A stretch of DNA of 64,000 nt from Macrostomum hystrix (Eukaryota; Platyhelminthes; Macrostomidae). The DNA lies in assembly GCA_950097015.1 (NCBI GenBank), contig CATNEN010000039.1:3918001-3982000 (forward strand). Direction: 5' to 3'. Positions 48,801-60,655 of the stretch are shown piece after piece. Position 1 is the stretch's first letter, and each line of letters starts with the position of its first letter. Made by a program: the position numbers and the translations under genes. The notes beneath the pieces are model-generated. The model was not told where the DNA came from. It saw nothing but the letters and a program-made list of their open reading frames with translations, and did no database searches.

Positions 48801-49147
48801 TCTTATAAAGGCATGCAGACGGTGCTACACATTAAGATAGGCAGCAAATAAAAAAATTGCATATAACACATCAAGGCGAATAAACAGAATACTATGCAGG
48901 TAAATTGTCAGTGCGCGATTAAACCTCAACAAAAATTAAAAAAAAAATCGATGCCCTTTTTAGGGCGGTGAAATAAAAGCACAAATACTAGCTGTCTTTC
49001 GTGAATCTTCAAAACTATTAATTTCAAAGCTATCCATATCAGATTATCTTTCGAATGTGTCCATATCGCAACAGGTTCAAAATTTGTATTTATATCGTAT
49101 CGACAGGGCATGGAGACAGTATTCTTTGGCTTGAGGTCAACTTGAGC
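45900..49147. other. AT-rich intergenic region between calcyphosin and the phosphatase
   Basis: Upstream of calcyphosin and downstream of the phosphatase stop at 49148; part is presumably the phosphatase 3' untranslated region. No supported gene. A GC-richer island at about 48365-48800 stands out and may be a repeat. Confidence 0.4.
48365..48800. repeat. Possible foldback/MITE-like element
   Basis: Several segments recur in inverted orientation: GGGTGATTCCATT near 48618 and CTGGAATCACCC near 48758; TTTTCTGTGCAAAATAGGA near 48412 against CCCTATTTTTAGCGGGAAAA near 48770. GGAATC/GATTCC words are frequent. No target duplication was identified. Confidence 0.3.
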
Positions 49148-52130
49148 TCAGCCAGTGTGAGTAGAGTAGCATTTGGCAGCGCCTGGCGCCGAAGACACCG
49201 ATGACGCCGGGGTGGCATGCAAATTGGCGCCCACGCAGAAGCTGCCATGCGCGCTGCGGCTGGCGGAGAGGCGCCGCCGGCCGTTGGCGAAGCGAATGAC
49301 GGGTGCCTTGTCCTCGCTGCCATCTTCCATGTCAACAACCGAGCCAGTGGTTGTGGTGGTTGTAACCGGCTGCAGCTGCAGCTGCTGCTGTTGCTGGGCA
49401 ATTTGGCGCAGCGGGAGAGACTCTGGCGGCGATGATGCGCGCGGCATCGGCTCGTGCGAATCGTGCGACTGTTGAGTAGTTAATGATCCGTTGCCATGGT
49501 GATGATGATTAGGATTATTGCGGCGCAGGGACAGGCTGTTGCTAGGCGAGAAATACTTGGCGTGGAAGGAGATGACGGCGTAGATGAATTCTAAGTCGGC
49601 CTTGGGGAAAGAAAATTTGTTTTGAAATTGTACTTTATTGTAATTTAGCCGGCTTAAATTAATCATTAGATCCTCCATTCTCACCTTGCTGTTAAACATG
49701 CCCGGCCTCTGCAGGTGATACATCTTAAACAATGAATATACATCAGCTGTGCCCTCTATCATTAGCTGCCTGAACAGCACGAACAGCGAGCAGATTATGC
49801 CAGCGTAGCTGCCGCCGTACCTGTGAGATAGGGTGGAAGCCTAGCTGGTTGAATGAGGAGGTTGCGGAGTGGGGTGGGTGCCTAGCTGGTTGAATGAGGA
49901 GGTTGCGGAGTGGGGTGGGTGCCTAGCTGGTTGAATGAGGAGGTTGCGGAGTGGGGTGGGTGCCTAGCTGGTTGAATGAGAGGACAAACGAAGGTTGCGT
50001 AGTGGGGTGGGTGTTTGGGTCAATAAATGGAATACAAATGGAGGTCACAGGTGTCAATGACATATCACTCACATATCCATAACGATAATAGGCGACAAGG
50101 TAAACATGCTCCTAGTGTTGCGGACAGCCTTGACAAGTTCGATTAGGCAGATAGATTCGCCGAAGGTCTCAGGCCACCGCTTTAGAGTCCATACTGAGGT
50201 GAGCACGCTGTAGTCGTCCTTGCTGCTGGCCAGAAGGAATTCTCGGCACTCACCAAAAGAATATTCTTCGCGCGATCTAATTTTTTAAGAAATAGAATAA
50301 ATGATCAGGAATAATAAATCCTTAGGTACAAATTAGCTGCTAAAGTTAGAGTAATTGGCGGCATCTCTAACCTCTAATTGTCAAAATCACACAATCAAAG
50401 ATAATTTAGGTCGCGTTTGAAAAAATGTGAAACCTTAATTTCACCCTGACTTGAGCACACCCTAATTCTCCTCCTGACTTGAGCACACCATAATTCTCCT
50501 CCTGAATTGAGCACACCATAATTCTCCTCCTGAATTGAGCACATCCTAATTCTCCTCCTGACTTGAGCACACCATAATTCTCCTCCTGAATAGAGCACAC
50601 CATAATTCTCCTCCTGAATTGAGCACACCCTAATTCTCCTCCTGAATTGAGCACACCCTAATTCTCCTCCTGAATAGAGCACACCCTAATTCTCCTACTG
50701 ACTTGAGCACACCATAATTCTCCTCCTGAATTGAGCACACCATAATTCTCCTCCTGAATTGAGCACATCCTAATTCTCCTCCTGACTTGAGCACACCATA
50801 ATTCTCCTCCTGAATTGAGCACACCATAACTCTCCTCCTGAATTGAGCACACCATAATTCTCCTCCTGAATTGAGCACACCATAATTCTCCTCCTGACTT
50901 GAGCACACCATAACTCTCCTCCTGAATTGAGCACACCATAATTCTCGTCCTGAATTGAGCACACCCTAATTCTCCTCCTGAATTGAGCACACCATAATTC
51001 TCCTCCTGAATTGAGCACACCCTAAATCTCCCCCTAAATTGATCACACCATAAATCTCCCTGATTTGAGCACACCCTAAATCTCCCTGACTTGAGCACAC
51101 CCTAATTCTACTACTGACTATAACACACCCAAAATCTCATAATGACTTGAGCACACTTTAGTTCTTATCCTGACCCAAGCAAACTCTTGACTTCACTCTT
51201 ACTTGAATTTAAATGAACAAGTCAAATTTCACCAGTGACTTAAAATGAACCATAATGTTTCATCTGATAATAAAGGTCACTAATTCTCACCTGAACCAGA
51301 CTTGCAGATAGCCGGCAGTTAGCGCCTCCGACTCATTTTTAGGCCAAATATCCGGCAAATTTCTGCTTTCGCTGTCCTGCTGCTGCTCAGCCGCGGAGCC
51401 AGTCGCAGTCGCGTCGCCTCCCTCGCCTCCCTCTGAGTAAAGGTTGGGATGCACGCAGACAACGCAAACGCAGTTCTGATCCCAGATCATTTTGTAAAAA
51501 TCGAACAGAGTGTCGCGCATAGGCAGTTGGGTGATAATGAACTCGTTGACAGACTGGTAGCCCTGCGTATAATGAGTGGTTAATTAGGTCATTAGCTGCC
51601 TAGACTCCGATGCACTGTTAGAATAGTCAAGACAAAACATTCAGCTTAGCATACGTGAACGTGCGACGCGTTGATGTAGTCAGATCCTTCGACGCCCGGC
51701 TCGCTCGTCAGCTTTACTCGACGAGACTCGACTGAATATGGGAGGGCGGACAGGCAGATAGAAAGGGAGGCGGACGGGAAGGCATGTAGATGGGCAGATG
51801 GACAGGCAGGCAGACAGCTAATACAAACTAACAGACAGGAATGAAAGACAGCCTTGACAGCCAATGCAGACAGACAGAAATACAGACAGACAGCCTTAAC
51901 AGTCAATACAGACAGGAATACAGACAGACAGAGCCAAGACAATTGACTAAAAAGGGGGGCAGAAAAAATGGACAGCAAATACAGACAGACAGCCATGACA
52001 GACAGACAGGCGGGCAGGCAGGCAGACAGACATGACAGACAGCCCTGACAGACAGACAGACAGTCAGACAGACAGGCAGAAAGGCAGACAGCCCTGACAG
52101 ACAGACAGACAGACAGTCAGACAGACAGGC

Positions 52131-52175
<45 letters not shown>

Positions 52176-55100
52176 GGCAAACAGACAGGCAGACAGACAG
52201 GCAGACAGGCAGGCAGGCAGGCAGGCAGGCAAACACACAGACAGGCAGACAGGCAGACAGACAGACAGGCAGACAGGCAGGCAGGCAGGCAGGCAGGCAG
52301 ACAGGCAGACAGACAGACAGGCAGGCAGACAGGCAGACAGACAGACAGGCAGGCAGACAGGCAGACAGACAGACAGGCAGACAGACAGACAGGCGGACAG
52401 ACTCACTTGGATAGACGTCGGCCCTATTTTTGGTAAAGTTGCAGGGCTTCAGAGCGGACGCCAGCTCATAGTCAGCGGGCTGGTGAGCAACACAGAGCTG
52501 AAGAGATCAAACAGTTTCAATATTTAGCACAGGAGAGTTCAAAAGATAAATGAAGCCCTAGCTACTAGTTGTCATGCCCATTCTCACCTGGTACTGAGTT
52601 TCCAGCCCAGTGCAGCCGCAGGGCTCAGTCTCCTCCATGAGGTTGCTGAAATAATCCGGCAGCCTCTCCATGGAGATCTCGCGCTCGGGGCACAGCAGGA
52701 ACTCCAGCAGCACGTCGTGAATGAAGATGTACTGCTCCTCCGTCTGCACTAGGCGCATTCTTTGCTGGCGAATGTGCTCCAGAAAGCCGCGCACATTGAC
52801 GGTCTTCTCACACAGGATCTGGCGAATCTGAGACTCGATGCAGATGAAAGTGCCAGTGCGGCCGACACCGGCGCTGCGATGGGTGCGGTGGTGATTGATT
52901 GATTGATTGATGTATTGATTGATTATCGGGTTATCGATAGGATGCTTTGGACTTCTAACTTGTCAGTCCGAAGGAGACAATTAGTTTAATTATAAAATAC
53001 ACTTTAATTAAATTCTTTTCGAAACTAAGAATTTGGAACTACGAGCACCACTGCGGCTGTGTACATCTGGCCAAATACTGCTTAAGGTGTCGTTTCTACT
53101 CTTAATTTACTATGGACCCAGTTTGGTAATTTATCGATTGATTGATTGATATCTTGAATCAAAATTGATTGATATGTTTGACACAGTATTGATTGATATG
53201 TTTGACGCAGTATTGATTGATATTTTTGACACAGTATATTGATTGATTGATATGTTTGACACAGTATTGATTGATATGTTTGACACAGTATTGATTGATA
53301 TGTTTGACACAGTATTGATTGATGGATATGCTTGACACAGTATTGATTGATTGATATGTTTGACACAGTATTGATTGATTGATATGTTTGACTCAGTATT
53401 GGCTGGCATGTTTGACTTGGTATTGGACTTAAGTGTTGACAATCATGGATAATTTTTTATAAAAAGAGCGAAAAAGGTAACTAAATCAATCAGTGCTTTT
53501 TTGCTTTAATACATATTTTTCTGGCCTACGAGCAACGAAGCCACATTTTCTATAAAAAATATTTCATTTATTGACCATAGATTGACTGACATTGATTGAC
53601 AAGTTTACAAGTTGACAATTCTGAATTAATTTTATAAACAGGCGATTAAAGCTATTTAATTGTGATATTTTATTACCTGCAGTGCACCACCACCGGGCCA
53701 GACTGTTCCCCGCCGCAGAAGGCTGCAGTTCTCTGCACGAAGTTCAGCACTGGCAGCGGATAGGCCGGCACGCCGTAGTCGGGCCACTCCGAATAGTGAA
53801 AGTGATACAGCTGGCGCTCTTTGGCCAGCTTCTTGGCGCGCAGATTGCGTATCGAGAACTCGCGCATGCAGTAGGCAGCCTTGCTGAGATAGCGGACCAG
53901 CTTAACTGAGATGGCGCCGTACACTTCACTGCCGTTGGATGGCCAGTACTGATCACACTTGCGCTGCGGAGAGGCGGGTCATGGGGAAGCCACCCTGAGC
54001 TGCCATCTACCACACCCTGCATCTGTCATCTACCACACCCTGCATCTGCCATCTACCACACCCTGCATCTGCCATCTACCACACCCTGCATCTGCCATCT
54101 ACCACACCCTGCATCTGCCACACCCTGCATCTGTCATCTACCACACCCTGCATCTGTCATCTACCACACCCTGCATCTGCCATCTACCACACCCTGCATC
54201 TGTCATCTACCACACCCTGCATCTGCCATCTACCACACCCTGCATCTGCCACACCCTGCATCTGTCATCTACCACACCCTGCATCTGTCATCTACCACAC
54301 CCTGCATCTGCCATCTACCACACCCTGCATCTGCCATCTACCACACCCTGCATCTGCCATCTACCACACCCTGCATCTGCCATCTACCACACCCTGCATC
54401 TGTCATCTACCACACCCTGCATCTGCCATCTACCACACCCTGCATCTGCCATCTACCACACCCTGCATCTGTCATCTACCACACCCTGCATCTGCCACAC
54501 CCTGCATCTGTCATCTACCACACCCTGCATCTGTCATCTACCACACCCTGCATCTGTCATCTACCACACCCTGCATCTGTCATCTACCACACCCTGCATC
54601 TGCCATCTACCACACCCTGCATCTGCCATCTACCACACCCTGCATCTGCCATCTACCACACCCTGCATCTGCCATCTACCACACCCTGCATCTGCCACAC
54701 CCTGCATCTGTCATCTACCACACCCTGCATCTGCCACACCCTGCATCTGTCATCTACCACACCCTGCATCTGTCATCTACCACACCCTGCATCTGCCACA
54801 CCTACCACACCCTGCATCTGCCATCTACCACACCCTGCATCTGCCACACCTACCACACCCTGCATCTGCCACACCTACCACACCCTGCATCTGCCACACC
54901 TACCACACCCTGCATCTGCCACACCCTGCATCTGTCATCTACCACACCCTGCATCTGCCATCTGCCACACCCTGCATCTGTCATCTACCACACCCTGCAT
55001 CTGCCATCTACCACACCCTGCATCTGTCATCTACCACACCCTGCATCTGCCATCTACCACACCCTGCATCTGCCACACCTACCACACCCTGCATCTGCCA

Positions 55101-58100
55101 CACCTACCACACCCTGCATCTGCCACACAGCTACCACACCCTGCATCTGCCACACCTACCACACCCTGCATCCGCCATCTACCACACCCTGCACCTAAGC
55201 AGAGCTACTTACTCGTCCGCGCTCCACAAAGTTGGATATCATGACAATGGCTGTGCACCGATTCTCCCACACCATTAGCCAGAAGTCGTCGAATGTGGAT
55301 GGCACGGGACCCTGGCAGGCGATGTAAGCCTTGTCGCGACGGTAGCCCTATAAAGAAGGCGGGAAATAATTTCCTTAGCTTACAATCTCACAGAGGTGCA
55401 CATTCACAAACTATCTGAATAAATCGCAACTTACATCCACATAGTTTGCGTTGATGTAGTCGCCCATCTTCTTGCCAGAGTTAGTGAGTAGTACAACGCG
55501 GCTGTGATCATCTAAATTTGTTTATTATGAAAAAAATTCGATTAAATTTGATTTAAACACCAGTGAGAATGGGATAAAGGTAAGAGGATCTGCATCCATG
55601 ACAGTGACAGTGAGTATCGGATTTGAGGTCTATAAGAATGGGAATTTAATCTGAGAATATCTAAGAATGGGAATTTACTCTGAGGAACTCTAAGAATGGA
55701 AATTTAATCTGAGGATCTCTAAAAATGGGAATTTAATCTGAGGAACTCTAAGAATGGGAATTTAATCTGAGGATTTCTAAGAGTCGGCATTTAATTTGAA
55801 GATCTAAGATAATGGGAGTTTAATCTGAGGATCTATAAGAGTGGGAAACTTTATGAAAATGATGTTATAAAGATAGAAATTTGTCGAGAATGGTACTATG
55901 AGAATGAAAGTTTAAATTGACGACCTATGAGAATAGGAATTCAATAAGGAATCTACGAGTACTTGTATCAATAAAAATTTGACATTTATTTTAGGATCTA
56001 GCAGAATTTATGATCGATTAGGGAAGTCTAGAAGGTGTTAGTTAGCAGATTGATTTGAAGCTCACAGGGACAAATGTCGGTGTATCGATTTTTGGTGAGA
56101 TTATCCGGATGCTTGGCGTGCAAAACTGGCCAGTCTTTGTGCGTGAGTCGCTGGATCTCTTCAAACTCCAGCTGGAAGGCCGAGTTGTCGTTGGCGTGGC
56201 TGGCGATGACGTGGTCGCGAAATTCGGTGACGGACATTGCGGGGTGTTCAGTCTGTGAGTAGCGCCTCAACAGTGGGCGAGCGCTGCCGGCGCTGTGACT
56301 GCTGTGCGCCTGCTCATGGTCGGCCGCTGGAGAAATCGGGGGTGGCAGTGGAACTAGGACTTGACAAACGGCACACCAAAGCATGTTAGATAGATCGAAT
56401 AACAGCTGCCTAGTTAGTCCAGGCATCTCTTGCGCTTCGCTTCAAAAGGCTGTGTACAGCTTTTCAGTCCGTGGACTGGACAGGCCGCCACACAATAAAT
56501 GTTCTACCCCACCAACTAACCACATGACAATGTGATTAGTGAATAATAATTGAGAATGTGATTGATGTCGTAATGTCATCATCATGATAATTAAATTAAA
56601 AACACGATAATCCAATGAAGAGACGATAATCCCATCAAGAGCATGATAATGGCAGGAAGGACATGATAATCCCACAAAAGAAAATGATATTCCTACGAAA
56701 AGACGATAATCCCATCATGAACATGAAAATCTCACGAAGCAAACGATAATCCAACGAAAAAACACATAATCCCACAGTAAAAAAGGTAACAGTCCCCAGT
56801 CACTTACTGAGGCACTCAAAAGTTTCCAAGCCCTGACTGAACGGCCGCTGATAGCCGCGGCGCCGGGCGCACAGCCAGCGCCAGCCAAGCGACAGTAGCA
56901 GCACCAAAATGCCTCCGCCGATCAAGGCACTCAAGGATATGCCGATCTCGGTCATCACGCGCGATATTCTGATGCCATTCGACGAATTGCCAGCATTGTC
57001 AGGCCTGCCGTTGGCGCCTTCTGAGCCTGGCCGAAGAGACCCACCGGGCGAGGACCGGCTGCGCGCGTCCCCGCCGCCACCGCCTACGCCGTCGTTATAG
57101 ACATCGTCGATAAGACCGCCGGTTCTCAGCAGATCAGCCGGGAGTGTCAGATCTGAGGGCTCCGACAGGTTGCCGAAGTACTTGCGCGCCTCAGTGTCAT
57201 AATTGGACTTGCCGAATGGTTGAATCCAGACGCGAATCAGCGGGCCGGTGCCGCTGGCGCCTGCCAAACTGACCGCCTCTGCGGTTGACGGACTGCGGCT
57301 GATGATCACGGACCAAGGCACCAGCAGCTGGCGATAAGACATCATTGGAGGATTTCTACGGTTAATTTTGGTCACTAATCGACAACACCTGTGTGTGGCT
57401 TCCAATTTTGCATTGGAACTGTGCTTCTGAGCTGCCAAGAAATGTACCCGAGGTCCCTGAGCTCGATTCCGCGGCGAGGCCACATTCATTAATTTTGGCG
57501 TAGCCGCAAAGAGAGGGCTCGGAGGCTTTTCGTGAAATTTACACCCTTCAGGGCGAACCTCTAAGGCATGGTGAGAGTGTGCACTGCTTGACAATGAGAA
57601 AGTCAGGGCAGATGTACACTGAGCGAGACCACATTCATTTGTGAGGGTGCAGCCGCGTCCCGCAGAAGGCTGGGGCACAGTGACACCGCACACTGCCTGA
57701 CGAAAAAAAACTCGGGCTAGTTGCGAACTCACGCATATCCTGCTATTCGCCGGCTGACACGGGGTCTCCAGGGGTTCTAAACAGTCGCAGGCGGATAGTT
57801 GATCAGCATTGCGCGGCGAATCCCAATAAGCCCTTGCGTCAATGGGATTAGACAGAACCTCCCAGTGCAAGCGGTAACTCAGCAGAAACAATGGGTATTG
57901 TTTATCGCTGCCATCGAGACTAATAACTGGCTGGTTGTCCCAGGACAACAGGAGGCCTCGCCTGCCAGCTGGCACAGCGCTGAGGTTGTTTGGCGTCGTT
58001 GGCGCTCCGGGATCCGTCAGTACAGGAATTGAGGTGGAATTCTTGCCGACACCGGCGCCTGTAACAGCGGCGGCTCTCAGGGTGTAGCTGGTGTACGGCC

Positions 58101-60070
58101 TCAGGCCGGTCACAACCAGACTAGCCGAGCTGGCACTGTAACTGCGCACTGATAGAGATGACCGGTCGCTCTGCAGGGAGACAAATATGCGATAGCCCGT
58201 TAGGCGACCGTTGGCCCGTCCGTCCAGTTGACACCGAACGGTTACGTTGCGATCATAGATTGACATTTGAACCACCAGCAGATTGGGCGGCGGCGCGACT
58301 GGGCAGCGGAGAAAAAAAATTAAAGGCGAAAATATATAGGTTATATTTATTAGGAGAAAGTGAGAGTAGATGGGGAGACAGTGAGAGTAGATTGTGGAGA
58401 CTGTGAGGGTAGATTGGGGAGACAGTGAGGGTAGATTGTGGAGACTGTGAGGGTAGATTGTGGAGACTGTGAGGGTAGATTGGGGAGACAGTGAGGGTAG
58501 ATTGTGGAGACTGTGAGGGTACGGAATAATTGGGAAGTGAATAAAATATTCTCAAGGTTAAATAAATGTGACATTCAAAGTGCAGGGCTACTCACATCCC
58601 TCGGCAGTTTCAAATGTGAGTGTGCTAGTCAAGCTACCAGAGACGCTGTTAAACACCTGGTATTCCAGCCTATAGTAACTGAAAGGCTGAAGGCCTTCAA
58701 CCGTCCGGTTCTGTGGGATTTATTAGATGGGCGATTTGAATCGAATGAATCACTGGGAATAATACCATCCCGAGTTAGTGAAGGCTGGCTCACAATAGTT
58801 TTAACGCCATCGAACTCATTGGCTAGAATGTTGAGCTGAGGAGGTTGAAGCTGAATATTATAGAGCGGCCGATGCCTGGGCGATTCCAGGTGCGAAAGCA
58901 GCTGGAAGGTCAGCTCAGCCAGCCTAAATCGGCCAGCCAGTAGACTTTCATTTAATGACAAGCGCAGCAGGGCCGCAGTGTCGTTGGAGCTGATTAGTTC
59001 TACCTTGAGACTGTCGATATTGGGCTTGCCTTCATCAGTTGTGGTGCAGACCTCGGCGCTGGCAGGACTGCGACCGGCCTCATTAACCGCAGTCGCCGAC
59101 AAACAATAGCCGGTGTAAGCTTGAAGGTTAGTGATGTCGAAGGTGGTGGAGCCGGTAGGAGCAGTTTTGGCGCTGACATTGATCCGTAGGCCAGGTCCTG
59201 CTAATTCGTAGCGCAGTATTGGCAGGTTTCCAAGGCTGACGGGCGGCTGCCAAACGACTCGCAGAGACGCTGGGCCGGCTGCAGACAGTCTGAGACCCAG
59301 TGGAGCCGACGGCTTGTCTGCGAGTTTTGGATTGATGCGGCTACTAAGCTTTTCTGTATAACTGTGCCCCACGCCTGACTGCATTTTATGGATGTGCCTG
59401 CCAGCTGTACGTTCGGCTGAGTGTTGGCTGTTTGTTATGAATGTGTCTGTCTATTATGGTCTGTCTTTTATAGATTTGTCTGTCTATTATGGATGTGTTT
59501 GTCTATTGTGGTCTAATTGACTGCCTGTTCTAAGTATCACACAGCCCTAAACAACGCAGCCTGACCTTCAACAAGCAGTCTAGTGAAGCCGGTGTACAGT
59601 TGATTGTCGGCATAGACTCGGCAGCTGTACCAGCCCTGCAGCCCAGGCTTCACAAGCCGAATGCTCAGTCCAAGCCACGGCTTGTCAGTGGAAGCCAATT
59701 TAATGCCCAGCCGGTCAGACATGAGGGCGCAGTTTTTATCGCCGTTACCGTCTCTAGTCCGCAGGTAAACGTGGCATGTGCCGCCATTGGTGACACTTGC
59801 CTTTATGGAACCACTACTGTTATCCTCTTCCAATGCTACTTCCCAAACAACAAATGTGATCTTTTCGGACTGTACTAGGGAAGAAGCTGCGCAGGTGACG
59901 GTGTGATTGGACACGTCAGATCGAATTCGCTCACTGCCGGTGACATTTTTCACTAGCGTTGCATTGACCTGCAGACTTTGGAAGTCCAGATTGCCAACAG
60001 AGGCTAGCACCAGGCAGACGGCAAGCAGCAGATTGCACTGGTTTAATTTGATATATTTGATTAGTTTCAA
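49148..60070 (-). CDS. Ptp99A: R5-type receptor protein tyrosine phosphatase (Ptp99A/PTPRG-like)
   Basis: Sixteen minus-strand exons: 60070-59566, 59317-58794, 58710-58596, 58298-57733, 57327-56808, 56359-56066, 55511-55435, 55347-55213, 53963-53677, 52873-52588, 52497-52407, 51731-51655, 51562-51291, 50249-50073, 49820-49685 and 49600-49148; 1504 residues. A signal peptide is followed by an Ig domain (HTVTCAASS ... GWYSCRVY), several FN3 repeats, and one membrane helix ([20 protein letters not shown]). Phosphatase D1 has [23 protein letters not shown], the WPD loop ([11 protein letters not shown]) and [13 protein letters not shown] formed across an intron, so it should be active. D2 reads PIIVMDMYGGSYAG: Asp replaces the catalytic Cys, as in PTPRG/PTPRZ and Ptp99A D2. 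The tail is His-, Gln- and Thr-rich. Such receptors act in axon guidance. Exon 14's start at 50249 is the least certain join. Confidence 0.9.
49832..50010 (+). repeat. About 41-bp minisatellite in phosphatase intron 14
   Basis: About four units containing GTGGGTGCCTAGCTGGTTGA and ATGAGGAGGTTGCGGAGTGG, between exons 14 and 15. Confidence 0.85.
50445..51115 (+). repeat. 28-bp minisatellite in phosphatase intron 13
   Basis: The unit contains GAGCACACCATAATTCTCCT followed by CCTGAATT, about 24 units with C/A and T/C variants. It leaves minus-strand frames open artificially. Confidence 0.9.
51840..52400 (+). repeat. CAGA/CAGG tetranucleotide array in phosphatase intron 11
   Basis: Degenerate CAGA and CAGG tetranucleotides, ending about seven bases before the donor side of exon 11 (52407 on the minus strand). 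It is related in unit to the array at 44.4 kb. Confidence 0.9.
53130..53440 (+). repeat. 24-bp minisatellite in phosphatase intron 9
   Basis: The unit contains TTGATTGATATGTTTGACAC followed by AGTA; lengths vary by insertion of ATTG tetramers. A smaller TGAT run lies at about 52893-52926. Confidence 0.85.
54002..55195 (+). repeat. 23-bp minisatellite in phosphatase intron 8, about 50 units
   Basis: Units contain ATCTACCACACCCTGCATCT with CCATC/TCATC variants, and shorter units lacking the ATCTAC block are interspersed. It fills nearly the whole intron between the D1 exons and leaves a 439-codon false frame on the plus strand. Confidence 0.95.
55620..55850 (+). repeat. About 28-bp degenerate minisatellite in phosphatase intron 6
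   Basis: Units resemble CTAAGAATGGGAATTTAATC followed by TGAGGA. Divergence between units is higher than in the other arrays, suggesting an older repeat. Confidence 0.75.
56440..56500 (-). mobile_element. SINE family B, tail fragment
   Basis: On the minus strand, GTCCACGGACTGAAAAGCTG and TACACAGCC match the tail of the copies at 16.4 and 63.65 kb. The tRNA-like head is absent. It sits in the phosphatase intron between the transmembrane exon and the first phosphatase exon. Confidence 0.55.
56585..56775 (+). repeat. About 20-bp degenerate minisatellite in phosphatase intron 5
   Basis: Units resemble GATAATCCCATCAAGAGCAT with many substitutions. It ends about 30 bases before exon 5. Confidence 0.7.
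57445..57735 (+). mobile_element. SINE family A, two partial copies in phosphatase intron 4
   Basis: The segment begins at the B-box region (GAGCTCGATTCCGCGGCGAG) without the A-box half. It continues through the shared body to GGGCAGATGTACAC, then restarts inside the body (GACCACATTCATTTGTGAGG). An open frame spans it by chance; exon ends at 57733 and 57327 show that it is spliced out. Confidence 0.7.
58350..58520 (+). repeat. 22-bp minisatellite in phosphatase intron 3
   Basis: About seven units with GAGACTGTGAGGGTAGATTG plus TG, alternating with a GGGGAGACAG variant. Confidence 0.85.
59410..59520 (+). repeat. Short degenerate repeat in phosphatase intron 1
   Basis: Three to four units related to TGTCTGTCTATTATGGATGT. 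Confidence 0.55.
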
Positions 60071-60275
60071 TATTTAGCAACTGTTGTCAATTTAGCCGCT
60101 AAAACGTTTTCTTATAGTCTGATGACAAATAGTGACAAATCCCTGTTCTAGCAGTCCTTCAGAGAAGTTTCTACTTTTTAGTAGGCTGCAGTCATTTTAG
60201 ATTTACCTATTTTTTAGTAAAAAAGTATACAATCATCAACTTTACAATTAAGCAGTTCAATGTTTCATCTGAAGC

Positions 60276-60655
60276 AGGGGATGAGTGGCAGAGAAGTTTA
60301 ACATGTTTGCCTCTCACACCAAGGTCCCTGAGCTGGATTCTGCAGCAAGGCCACATTCATTTGACGCGCTGCTGTGGAGAGAAGGCTTGTGGCTTGTCAT
60401 GTGATTTATGCCCCTGAGGGCTAAGCTCCAAGGCACAGTGAAAGTGTACACTGCCAGAAGATGAGAAAATCAGGGCCGATGTACACATGTGTGAGTATGT
60501 GTCTGCATACAGTATTTGTGTGCATATGTGCTCAGGAGTTGGCTGAATAGGCAGAATTGCCTCTTTGCTGCCTGCAGGTCTAGTGTCATCAAATGATATG
60601 CCATTATTTGCTTGCATTACTTGCAGCCTCCTTCAATTATTTTCATTATTATTCT
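60276..60655 (+). mobile_element. tRNA-derived SINE, family A, diverged full-length copy
   Basis: The head GGGATGAGTGGCAGAGAAGT with GAGCTGGATTCTG (mutated B box) is followed by the complete body and an AATTATTTTCATTATTATT tail. Its upstream position relative to the phosphatase start (60070) places it in the presumed promoter region. CG sites of the family are largely converted to TG/CA, consistent with age. Confidence 0.8.

Noticed and set aside
53959-55278. 439-codon plus-strand frame of [20 protein letters not shown] type
   Set aside because: It is the 23-bp minisatellite within the phosphatase intron between two D1 exons that splice perfectly on the other strand.
57334-57732. Coding insert in the phosphatase between FN3 repeats
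   Set aside because: The open frame there is SINE sequence. The donor after TGC at 57733 and acceptor before CTGCTG at 57327 are both phase 0 and restore an FN3-like sequence.
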